Assembly: GCA_023565505.1 (NCBI GenBank)
Contig: JAIMBI010000004.1
Span: forward strand, 1 to 64,000
Length of the DNA: 64,000 nucleotides
Source: Actinomycetes bacterium
Lineage (GTDB): Bacteria; Bacillota; Sulfobacillia; Sulfobacillales; JAIMBI01
Reading direction: 5' to 3'
Below are positions 57,236 to 64,000 of the stretch, piece by piece. How positions within the stretch are numbered: the first letter of the stretch is position 1; each line of letters begins with the position of its first letter. Position numbers and translations under genes: made by a program. The notes beneath the pieces were generated by a model, which was not told the DNA's origin, did no database searches, and worked only from the letters and a program-made list of their open reading frames with translations.

Positions 57236-58504
57236 TCAGTCCCCGCGCCGGGACCGCGCCCGGTCCGGGGCCGGGCGCCCGAAGCGGGCGACGAACTTAT
57301 CGCGCGGCAGGAAGATGAGAACCGGCCGGAGGCGGAAAAAGCGGCCGAGGACCCGCCAGCCCTCGGCGTGGAAGACGGCCATCAGCAGGACGAGGTAGAT
57401 GCGCATGCCGAACATGCGCAGGCCCCCCACCGGCACCCGGAAGAAGCCCAGCCGCTCGATGGCCTGGGCCGCGTCGAGCACGGTGACGCCGCCGACCACG
57501 GCCACGTCCCGGTACGCCGGGTCCGCCTCGATCCACCGGGCGACGTCCGCCAGCCCCCGGGCCACGCGCGCGTAGGAACGTACGGCCCCCGTGCGGCGCA
57601 CGCTGTCGGCGCCGAGGGTGGGATTCTGGAAATGGATCTCGGCCATGGGGTCCCCCGGGCGCACGACCACCCCCGGGGCGGGCTCCACCCGCGGACCGCG
57701 GTAGACCGCCCGGCCGAGTCGCATGACCGGGGGCCCCCCGTCCGTGGCCGGAACCGTGTCGATGGCTCCGAGTCGCGTGAAGACCCCCTCCCACCAGAAC
57801 CACAACCGTCGGAGGAGGGAGCGCTCCTCCCCGAGTTCGCCCACCGGCACCAAGTCGAAGGCCAGCGCCTTGAGCCCCGCGACCAGCGGGTCGAGGGCCG
57901 CGACCGTCCGGCTCCGGTCCCCGCCCGCGTCGTGCAGCACCGCGATGCCCCCCGGTTGGGCGAAGCGCACGACGTGCCGGGCGATGGCCTCGGGGGTACG
58001 GTCCGGCCGCCAGTCGTCGGGAGCGACGGTCCATAACACCCGCCGGAGGCCCAGGAGGCGGGGCAGCACCCACGTCACCAGGTTGTGGTGGCCCCAGGGC
58101 GGCCGGACGTAGCGGATGCGCCGGCCCGTCAGCCGCTCCAGCGCCCGCCGCCCCCGCAGCAGGTCCGCGACCGCGGTCCAGGGCGCCATGGTCCACGCCG
58201 AGCGGTGGGTCATGCCGTGCAGCCCGATCTCGTGCCCCAGGGCGACCATCCGGCGCACCACCTCGGGATGCTCGAGGGCGCGTTCGGCGACCAGGAAAAA
58301 GGTGGCCCGCACCCCCAGCGCCTCGAGGCGGTCGAGGACCGCCGCCGTGTCCGGCCCCGGCCCGTCGTCGAAGGTCAGGGCGAAGCGGTAGGCGCGCGTG
58401 TCGCCCCACACCGCCCCAATCTGTCCGAAATGACCCAAAAGATCCGGCAGCACCCAGTACGCCAGCACGATGGCGAGGGCGATGCCGACCACCCACGGCG
58501 TCAC
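57236..58504 (-). CDS. Polysaccharide deacetylase with C-terminal YkoP-like domain
   Basis: A 422-residue protein. A signal/anchor helix (residues about 4-24) precedes a NodB-type deacetylase domain: FALTFDDGPGPDTAAVLDRL (metal Asp-Asp), GHEIGLHGMTHRSAWTM (His-x-x-x-His), YVRPPWGHHNLVTW and IAVLHDAGGDRSRTVAALDP. The C-terminal 180 residues include RVPVGGLRMFGMRIYLVLLM and FRLRPVLIFLPRDKFVARFG, resembling the YkoP domain fused to or next to deacetylases in Bacillus. It probably removes acetyl groups from surface glycans. It is the third gene of the glycosyltransferase-MFS unit, 25 bp after the MFS gene. Confidence 0.85.
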   Translation of the reverse strand: MTPWVVGIALAIVLAYWVLPDLLGHFGQIGAVWGDTRAYRFALTFDDGPGPDTAAVLDRLEALGVRATFFLVAERALEHPEVVRRMVALGHEIGLHGMTHRSAWTMAPWTAVADLLRGRRALERLTGRRIRYVRPPWGHHNLVTWVLPRLLGLRRVLWTVAPDDWRPDRTPEAIARHVVRFAQPGGIAVLHDAGGDRSRTVAALDPLVAGLKALAFDLVPVGELGEERSLLRRLWFWWEGVFTRLGAIDTVPATDGGPPVMRLGRAVYRGPRVEPAPGVVVRPGDPMAEIHFQNPTLGADSVRRTGAVRSYARVARGLADVARWIEADPAYRDVAVVGGVTVLDAAQAIERLGFFRVPVGGLRMFGMRIYLVLLMAVFHAEGWRVLGRFFRLRPVLIFLPRDKFVARFGRPAPDRARSRRGD

Positions 58505-58529
58505 GCTCCGCGCCTCCCTTGGGCCGCCT

Positions 58530-59726
58530 TTAGACGTCGCGCGGCCGCGGCGTGGGAAACAGCAGGTAGAACGCCCCCATCACGCCCAGCACGCCGGCGG
58601 CGAGGGCGAACGGCGCCACGACCGAGGCCTCGAACAGGTGCGTCCCAACCACCGGGCCGACCGTCATGCCCAGCCCCTCGACGGTCATGAAGACGCCCCA
58701 CAGGAACCCCTCCTGGTCCGGGGGGATGAGCCGGGCGAGAAAGGCGTTCCAGGCCGGCAGGATGAGGGCGTACGCCAGCCCGAGCAGGCCCCCCACGACC
58801 ACGAGCGGCCAGAAGCTCCGGATGGTCGCCAGTCCCACGAGCGACGCGCCCGCCAGCCAGAATCCGCCGACCAGCGGGAGCTTGAGCCCCATCCGGTCCG
58901 AGAGGCGCCCCATGGGCACCAGGAGGAGGACCGTGAGCGCTCCGGACCCGAGCAACAGGCCCGCGAACTCCCACTGGGAGAGGTGCAGCACCCGGTGCGT
59001 CAAGGGCTGCAGCAGGGGCATGAGCAGGCCCAGCACCATCGTCTGCACGAACATCCCCGGCAGCACCGCCCGCAGCGGCCACAGGGCCCGGAGCCCCTGA
59101 CCCGGCGGCAGGTGGTGCGGGGCCGGCGGGATCTCCCGCAGCATCGGGTCGGTCAACGTCCAGGAAGCCAGAAACGCGGCCAAGTCGGCGGCGATGAGCA
59201 CCCAGAACGCCAGCCGGTCGCTGCCGAGCGTTCCCACGACGAAGTTGATAACCACCGGGCCCAGGCCCGACCCGACCAGCCAGCCGGCGAACACCGCCCC
59301 CATCACCGTGCCCCGGTGGGCCGGATCCGTGAGCCGGTTCGTCCCCGTGACCACGGCGGGCCAGTGGGCCGCCGTCCCCACCCCCATCATGCCCATGAAG
59401 AGGATGAGCCAGCCCGCCTTGCGGGCGTGCAGCGCGAGGACGAGCGAGGCGACCTCCAGCGCCACGCCGATGACGAGCGTCGCCTGGGGACCGGCCCGGT
59501 CGACGAACCACCCCGCGGGGCTGCGGAAGGCCGTGTCCATGAGGTAGTGCACGGAGACGGCGAGACCCACCAGCGTCAGCGACGCGCCGAGCGGGCCCGT
59601 CACGTAGGCCGGCAGCAACGAGACGATGAGGGCGCTGCGGGAGAACTCCGTCGCCCCCAGGACGCCGATGAGACCCCATTGGCTGGAACGCACGCGGTAG
59701 GGGAACCATCGGCTAAGCCGGAGCAT
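58530..59726 (-). CDS. MFS transporter, LtaA-like glycolipid flippase candidate
   Basis: A 398-residue major facilitator with 12 predicted helices (for example LSQWEFAGLLLGSGALTVLL). Motif A is modified: RSPAGWFVDRAGPQATLVIG and second-half MGRLSDRMGLKLPLVGGFWL. Its start overlaps the end of the UgtP-like glycosyltransferase by 14 bp, the gene order seen for ypfP-ltaA in Staphylococcus, where LtaA flips the diglucosyl lipid anchor of lipoteichoic acid. Hence a flippase role is more likely than drug export; this is inference from context, not from residues. Confidence 0.8.
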   Translation of the reverse strand: MLRLSRWFPYRVRSSQWGLIGVLGATEFSRSALIVSLLPAYVTGPLGASLTLVGLAVSVHYLMDTAFRSPAGWFVDRAGPQATLVIGVALEVASLVLALHARKAGWLILFMGMMGVGTAAHWPAVVTGTNRLTDPAHRGTVMGAVFAGWLVGSGLGPVVINFVVGTLGSDRLAFWVLIAADLAAFLASWTLTDPMLREIPPAPHHLPPGQGLRALWPLRAVLPGMFVQTMVLGLLMPLLQPLTHRVLHLSQWEFAGLLLGSGALTVLLLVPMGRLSDRMGLKLPLVGGFWLAGASLVGLATIRSFWPLVVVGGLLGLAYALILPAWNAFLARLIPPDQEGFLWGVFMTVEGLGMTVGPVVGTHLFEASVVAPFALAAGVLGVMGAFYLLFPTPRPRDV

Positions 59727-60948
59727 TCACCCACTGCCTTTCCAGCGCCTCGCGGAGCCGCCGGGCGATGCGCTCCGCCGCATCCGGACGGGCCAGCGCC
59801 CGGGCGGCCTGCGCCATGCGCGCGAGCTCGTCGGGGCGGTTGATGAGCGTCGTCACGACGGCGACCAGGTCCGCCTCGCGCCGCACGATGCGCCCGGCTC
59901 CGTGACGCGCCAGGAAGCGGGCGTTCTCATCCTCCTGACCGGGGATCTGGCGGAAGATGACCATCGGCAGTCCCCGGCAGAGGGCCTCGGTGACCGTCAG
60001 CCCCCCGGCTTTGGTGATGAGGATCGTCGCGGCCGCCATGAGCTCGTGCACGTCGCTCCGGAACCCCAGGGCCAAGGTGGGATGGCGGCTCTGGCGGGCG
60101 AACGCCTCGGCCGCCTGCTGCCGGGCGGGATCCCGCCCGCCCACGATGATGAGGTTGTGCGGCGGCGCGATGCGGTCGAGTGCCTTTAGGACGCGCTCGT
60201 AGCGCCCCGGGGGGAGATACGACCCGCCCATGTAGAGCACGGTCGGCCGGTCCGGGGAGAGGCCCAGCCGGCGCAGGATGGCCACGCGGTCGGCCGGTTG
60301 GCTGAACCGGTCGTCCACGGGGATGCCGGTCACCTCCACCTTGCGGGGGTCGACGCCGCGGCGCTTGAGTTCCTCGACCATATCGTCGCCGCCCACGAAG
60401 TACCGGTCGACGCCCTCGTGGATCCACTGGGAGTGGACGCCGTAGTCGGTCATCACCACGTAGTTGACCACGTCGAGCAGGCGCCGCCGCTTGAGCGTCG
60501 ACACCACGCCGGCCGCCGTGGGGTACGTCGACAGGATGACCTTGGGGGGGCGGGGCCGGATGGCCTCGTAGAACCGCTCCATGCCGATCCGGTTGAGGAG
60601 CGCCTGCGTCGTGGACGACGGGTCGATGCGCTGCGTGGACACGTAGAACCAGCGCCAGAGCCAGGGCACCCGGCGGACCGAGGTCAGGTACGCCCACTGG
60701 ATGGTGTGATCCAACCGGGGATTGACGAAACCGTAATAGTCCAAAAGGCCGACGGAAAGGTCGTCGTGCTGCGACAGCAGGTGGTAGGCGATGGCCTTCG
60801 CCGCCCGCATGTGCCCGTCGCCGAACCGGGCGGCCAGGATGAGGATGTCCGGACGCATCGCCAGCGTCTCGGCGTGATGTTCCGGAAACCAGTCGACGAG
60901 GGCGGCCAGGTCCCCGGGCGCCGGTCGTCCGTCGTCGCCCACGCTCAC
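59713..60948 (-). CDS. UgtP/MGD-synthase-like glycolipid glycosyltransferase
   Basis: A 411-residue GT28-type glycosyltransferase making glycosyl-diacylglycerols. The N-terminal MGDG-synthase domain has DILILAARFGDGHMRAAKAI, LLDYYGFVNPRLDHTIQWAY, and the C-terminal domain VLYMGGSYLPPGRYERVLKA, KAGGLTVTEALCRGLPMVIF and IPGQEDENARFLARHGAGRI, which bind the UDP-sugar. GTG 60948 is chosen for its GAAGGGGG; an ATG at the MRPDILILA stretch (about 31 residues in) is also possible. First gene of the operon with the MFS and deacetylase genes. Confidence 0.9.
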   Translation of the reverse strand: MSVGDDGRPAPGDLAALVDWFPEHHAETLAMRPDILILAARFGDGHMRAAKAIAYHLLSQHDDLSVGLLDYYGFVNPRLDHTIQWAYLTSVRRVPWLWRWFYVSTQRIDPSSTTQALLNRIGMERFYEAIRPRPPKVILSTYPTAAGVVSTLKRRRLLDVVNYVVMTDYGVHSQWIHEGVDRYFVGGDDMVEELKRRGVDPRKVEVTGIPVDDRFSQPADRVAILRRLGLSPDRPTVLYMGGSYLPPGRYERVLKALDRIAPPHNLIIVGGRDPARQQAAEAFARQSRHPTLALGFRSDVHELMAAATILITKAGGLTVTEALCRGLPMVIFRQIPGQEDENARFLARHGAGRIVRREADLVAVVTTLINRPDELARMAQAARALARPDAAERIARRLREALERQWVNAPA

Positions 60949-61057
60949 AACGACACCCCCTTCGCCACGATAGCATACCGCCTTCTCGGCGCACGCCAAC
61001 CGCCCGCCGCCTCCCTCCGTGGAAGGCCGGCGGGTGGACGCGTCGGGGCCCGCTCCG

Positions 61058-61366
61058 CTACCGTCGGCGCGGAGCCGTCGCCAGCGTCGCCAAGAACGCC
61101 AGGATGAGGGCGCCGACGACGGCGGTGACGAGACTCAGATACCGATGGGTATGCAGGATCCATCCCCCGAGAAACCCGCCGACGAGTCCCAGCACCGTCG
61201 GGAGCGCCACCGTGCGGCGCGACGATCCGACGAGGTATCCCACCACCAACCCGATGACGATGAACGCGACGATGTGCAGCACGCGCCGCCCGCCCCCATC
61301 CTTGTCGTGCGTCCGGGTCGGCACAAGCTCTCCCGGCGCCGTCGACCCCCTCGGGTCCGTGGTCAT
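61058..61366 (-). CDS. Small membrane protein, transglycosylase-associated-like
   Basis: A 102-residue protein with a hydrophilic start of about 25 residues and three close hydrophobic segments (VLHIVAFIVIGLVVGYLVGS; TVLGLVGGFLGGWIL; LVTAVVGALILAFLATLA). The pattern GxxxGYLVGSSRR...GxVGGFLGG resembles the GlsB/YeaQ/YmgE family of stress-associated small proteins. The ATG at 61366 lacks a strong ribosome site. It is divergent from pheA. Confidence 0.65.
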   Translation of the reverse strand: MTTDPRGSTAPGELVPTRTHDKDGGGRRVLHIVAFIVIGLVVGYLVGSSRRTVALPTVLGLVGGFLGGWILHTHRYLSLVTAVVGALILAFLATLATAPRRR

Positions 61367-61438
61367 TCTACCAGCCCCACCCCGCCGGAGGAAATGCCCT
61401 CCGGCGAACGACCCCCGCCGGGCCGGCTGAGGTGTATT

Positions 61439-62329
61439 GTGAAGGCAGAGTCGACGACAAGCGAGGTCGAGGGCGTGCGGATCGCGTATCAGGGGGAGCC
61501 GGGGGCGTTCAGCGAGCAGGCGTGCCGCTACTTCGTCCCGGAGGCGGAGCCGGTGGGCCTGCCCACCTTCGCCGCCGTCTTCGAGGCGGTGGGCGACCAC
61601 CAGGTGGAGTGGGGCACGGTACCCGTGGAGAACTCGTACGCCGGGTCGGTCCCCACCGTGTACGACCTTATCCAGCAGCATACGCTGATGATCTTCGCGG
61701 ACCTGTTGCTGCCGGTGGAGCAGGTGCTCATGGCGCTGCCGGGCACGCGGCTGGAGGACATCCGCCGAGTGATCTCCCATCCCCAGGCCCTGGCGCAATG
61801 CGACCAGTACCTGGCCCGGACGACGTGGGAGCTCGTCCCGGCGTTGGACACGGCCGGCAGCGCCCGCCAGCTCGTGCAGGAGGGCCGTCGCGACGTCGCC
61901 GTCATCGCGAGCCGGCAGGCCGCCAAGAACTACGGGCTCGAGATCCTGGCCGACCGCATCATGAGCCAGTCCGACAACCGTACCCGTTTCTGGCTCATCG
62001 GCCCCATGGGGCGGCCGCGCCTGCCGGGCCGAGCCCAGACGACGACCATCGCGCTGGCCCTCAACAACCAGCCGGGGGCCCTGTACCACGCGCTCGAGCC
62101 GTTCGCCCAGGCCCACATCAACCTGTACAAGATCGAAAGCCGGCCCGACGTCCGGCCCTTTTCGTCCCGGTTCATCCTCGAATTCGAGGGCGACCTGGCC
62201 GATCCGGCGACCGCCGAGGCCGTGGAACGCTGCGGCCAGGCATGCCGATGGCTCAGGGTGCTGGGCAGCTACCCTCGCATTCCCGTTCCCGCGCCGAACG
62301 GCCGGTCCGACGACCGCGGGGCCGGCTGA
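61439..62329 (+). CDS. pheA: Prephenate dehydratase
   Basis: A 296-residue monofunctional prephenate dehydratase converting prephenate to phenylpyruvate. GTG 61439 follows GAGGTG. The catalytic domain has RIAYQGEPGAFSEQACRYFV, TVPVENSYAGSVPTVYDLIQ, VISHPQALAQCDQYL and RQAAKNYGLEILADRI (TRF in NRTRFWLIG). The regulatory ACT domain (about residues 200-285) has TIALALNNQPGALYHALEPF and LYKIESRPDVRPF, the ESRP phenylalanine-binding motif. A short C-terminal tail. Likely feedback-inhibited by phenylalanine. Confidence 0.96.
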   Translation: MKAESTTSEVEGVRIAYQGEPGAFSEQACRYFVPEAEPVGLPTFAAVFEAVGDHQVEWGTVPVENSYAGSVPTVYDLIQQHTLMIFADLLLPVEQVLMALPGTRLEDIRRVISHPQALAQCDQYLARTTWELVPALDTAGSARQLVQEGRRDVAVIASRQAAKNYGLEILADRIMSQSDNRTRFWLIGPMGRPRLPGRAQTTTIALALNNQPGALYHALEPFAQAHINLYKIESRPDVRPFSSRFILEFEGDLADPATAEAVERCGQACRWLRVLGSYPRIPVPAPNGRSDDRGAG

Positions 62330-62392
62330 GCCGGCGGGCCTCGGACGACCCCGCGGGAAGACGACCAATTGAGAAACGGAGGGATTTCTCTG

Positions 62393-63238
62393 ATGGACGT
62401 GGTCGTGGCTCCGGAAACCCTTTTGCGCCGCCTCGACGACCCCCGCCTCCGGATCGTGGACTGCCGCTTTGACTTGACGGACCCGGAGGCCGGGTGGCGC
62501 GGCTATCTCGCCGGGCACCTGCCGGGAGCCGTCTACGCCCATCTCGAGCGGGACCTCTCGGCCCCGCGCGGGCCGGTGGGCGGGCGCCACCCGCTGCCCC
62601 CCATCCCCGATCTGGTCCGCTGCCTCGAGGGCCTCGGCATCGGCAACGACACCTGGGTGGTCGCCTACGACGACAGTCTGGGCGACAAGGCCGCCCGGCT
62701 GTGGTGGATCCTGCGTTACCTGGGCCACGACGCCGTCCAGCTGCTGGACGGGGGTCTACCGGCCTGGAAGGCCGTCGGGGGACCCCTCAGCACGGACACG
62801 CCGCGCGTCGACCCCGCCCGCTTCGTCCCGCACCCGCGCCCGGACCGGATCGTGACCTCCCCCGACGAAGTGCTCCGAGCGGCGCGGGAAGGCCGCCTGG
62901 TGGACAGTCGGACCGCGGCCCGGTACCGGGGCGACGAGGAGCCTCTCGACCCGGTGGCCGGGCACATCCCGGGCGCCAAGAACCGCGAGTGGCAGCGCGT
63001 CTTCGGGCCGGACGGCCGGCTCCTCCCGCCGGAGCATCTGGCGCGGCGGTTCGCCGACCTCGGCCCCGAACCGGTGGTGTACTGCGGCTCCGGCGTGACC
63101 GCGTGCGTCAACGCGCTCGCCATGGAGCGGGCCGGCCTGACGCCGCGGGTGTACGTGGGCAGCTGGAGCGACTGGATCGCCCACCCCGACCGTCCCGTCG
63201 CCGTCGGGGCCGAGTGGCCGGACCCCGACGCGGACTAA
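62393..63238 (+). CDS. Rhodanese-type thiosulfate/3-mercaptopyruvate sulfurtransferase
   Basis: A 281-residue two-domain rhodanese. ATG 62393 follows GGAGGGATTTCTCTG; the frame is open slightly upstream. The first, inactive domain has LRIVDCRFDLTDPEAGWRGY, LPGAVYAHLERDLSAPRG and GRHPLPPIPDLVRCLEGLGI; the second has DSRTAARYRGDEEPLDPVAG, GHIPGAKNREW and the active-site loop VVYCGSGVTACVNALAME (Cys about residue 230). The CGSGVT loop is typical of 3-mercaptopyruvate sulfurtransferases (SseA) more than of CRKG thiosulfate enzymes. Confidence 0.93.
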   Translation: MDVVVAPETLLRRLDDPRLRIVDCRFDLTDPEAGWRGYLAGHLPGAVYAHLERDLSAPRGPVGGRHPLPPIPDLVRCLEGLGIGNDTWVVAYDDSLGDKAARLWWILRYLGHDAVQLLDGGLPAWKAVGGPLSTDTPRVDPARFVPHPRPDRIVTSPDEVLRAAREGRLVDSRTAARYRGDEEPLDPVAGHIPGAKNREWQRVFGPDGRLLPPEHLARRFADLGPEPVVYCGSGVTACVNALAMERAGLTPRVYVGSWSDWIAHPDRPVAVGAEWPDPDAD

Positions 63239-63945
63239 CCCTGCGCCGCGCGCTGCCGGTCGCGCCGGCGCGCCAGGTTGCGGTAGTGGATGCGGTCGTG
63301 CCACACGTGCCGGCGGAGCGCCTTGTACCCGGTCCAGGCCTCCGTCGGCCCCTCCCCGCCCGTCGGCTCGGTGTACACCCGGACGGGGGCCGGATCGGCC
63401 TCGTCCGCCCACCGGGCGATGACCGGCAGGCAGGCGTCGCGGATGGCGCGCAGCAGATAGTCCCGCTCGGACAGATCGGTGGGGTCCAGCATCCGGATGG
63501 TGTACAGCACGTCCATCAGGAGGATGTGGTCGAGCGTCTGGCTCAGGGTCCGCGCTTCTCCCTCGACGTCGCCCCGCGGCAGGTCCGGCCCCAGCGAGGG
63601 CAACAGTTCGAGCAGATCCGCCCGCGCGAAGTGCGCCGCCCGGAGCGCCAGGGCCGGCGTGCCGGGGAACGGGTGCAGGTCGAAGGTGAAGAGGCCCGTG
63701 CTCTCGGCTTGGCCGAGGTCGGACGTCACCTGCACCGTCTCCACGTCGGCGATTTCGACGTGCCCGGGCGGCTCGAGTTCCTCGCCGTGGGCCTGCAGCC
63801 ACACGCAATACTCGTAGACGGCCAAGGGGATCTTGTCGAGGGCCTCCTGGGCCGTCCGTCCGCGGGTGTAACATCCGGGCAGCTCGCCCACCCACGCCAT
63901 GGCCTGGCCCTTGGGATCCACTTCCACGCCGACATGTACCTGCAT
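63235..63945 (-). CDS. HicB-like/DinB-like fusion protein
   Basis: A 236-residue protein. ATG 63945 follows GGGAGGTCACCG. The N-terminal 50 residues (MQVHVGVEVDPKGQAMAWVG, ELPGCYTRGRTAQEALDKIP) have the HicB antitoxin/UPF0150 fold: beta-rich, with ELPGC and an LDKI helix. From about residue 130 a DinB/YfiT four-helix region follows (SQTLDHILLMDVLYTIRMLD and KALRRHVWHDRIHYRNLARR) with histidines at positions that hold metal in DinB enzymes. No HicA toxin gene is adjacent. The combination suggests a metal-dependent thiol transferase with a regulatory or degraded HicB head. It converges on the sulfurtransferase with 4 bp of overlap. Confidence 0.75.
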   Translation of the reverse strand: MQVHVGVEVDPKGQAMAWVGELPGCYTRGRTAQEALDKIPLAVYEYCVWLQAHGEELEPPGHVEIADVETVQVTSDLGQAESTGLFTFDLHPFPGTPALALRAAHFARADLLELLPSLGPDLPRGDVEGEARTLSQTLDHILLMDVLYTIRMLDPTDLSERDYLLRAIRDACLPVIARWADEADPAPVRVYTEPTGGEGPTEAWTGYKALRRHVWHDRIHYRNLARRRDRQRAAQG

Positions 63946-64000
63946 CGGTGACCTCCCTGTGCTTTTTTTCGCCCAGACCACCCGATCTCCTGCCGTCCCC

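Overview
The window is high-GC DNA with two halves: a 30 kb accessory island (1 to about 30147) and 34 kb of ordinary chromosome. The chromosomal half suggests a high-GC Bacillota lineage of the Thermaerobacter/Symbiobacterium/Sulfobacillus sort. The reasons are a hemA-hemX(ccsA)-hemC-hemD-hemB operon in Gram-positive order, a DUF881 membrane protein, a UgtP-like glycolipid glycosyltransferase beside an LtaA-like MFS protein and a YkoP-type polysaccharide deacetylase, and strong GGAGG ribosome sites with frequent GTG starts. This assignment is inference; no rRNA is present.

Island, left part (1-5.4 kb): the tail of a transposase, a frameshifted tyrosine recombinase, a conspicuously low-GC unknown gene, a second decayed copy of the same recombinase, and a small membrane-protein gene. 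Island, defence block (5.6-14.7 kb, all + strand): a three-gene cassette of SNF2/DEAH helicase with a C-terminal DUF3883 nuclease-like domain, a DUF1156 DNA methyltransferase and a DUF499 P-loop ATPase. The genes overlap or nearly touch. The logic resembles BREX and DISARM (modification enzyme, large helicase, large ATPase) without their signature genes; this is the best candidate for a little-described antiviral system. Island, replication and mobility block (14.6-26.2 kb, - strand except the last gene): a ParB-domain/DNA methyltransferase fusion, an intact tyrosine recombinase, topoisomerase III, a ParB-like gene broken by a 61-bp insertion, a primase/helicase-type ATPase with a zinc-finger companion, and an excisionase-like HTH gene divergent from an XRE-type regulator across palindromic operators. 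No relaxase, type IV secretion or phage structural gene is visible, so it looks like an integrative mobilizable or satellite-type element. After an unknown membrane-anchored protein comes a complete IS21-family element (27667-29834) with recognisable 54-bp ends, a 4-bp target duplication and a decayed istA. The island stops at tRNA-Val(TAC), a plausible integration target.

Chromosomal half: a secreted beta-propeller-like protein; selA-etfB-etfA; the haem operon; an MFS exporter; an SDR oxidoreductase; sucC-sucD; mdh and NAD(P)-malic enzyme; a DUF881 protein divergent from a small GNAT-like protein; an EtfD/HdrD-like membrane iron-sulfur oxidoreductase; tatC; a lipoprotein propeller; a CoxG-XdhC-MocA-like set leading into an acyl-CoA/acetoacetyl-CoA synthetase; a glycolipid/cell-envelope operon; pheA; a thiosulfate/mercaptopyruvate-type sulfurtransferase; and a HicB-DinB fusion. 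Together EtfAB and the EtfD-like protein would pass electrons from acyl-CoA oxidation to menaquinone, with the TCA enzymes and malic enzyme in the same central metabolism. The Cox/Xdh maturation genes imply a molybdenum hydroxylase encoded elsewhere.
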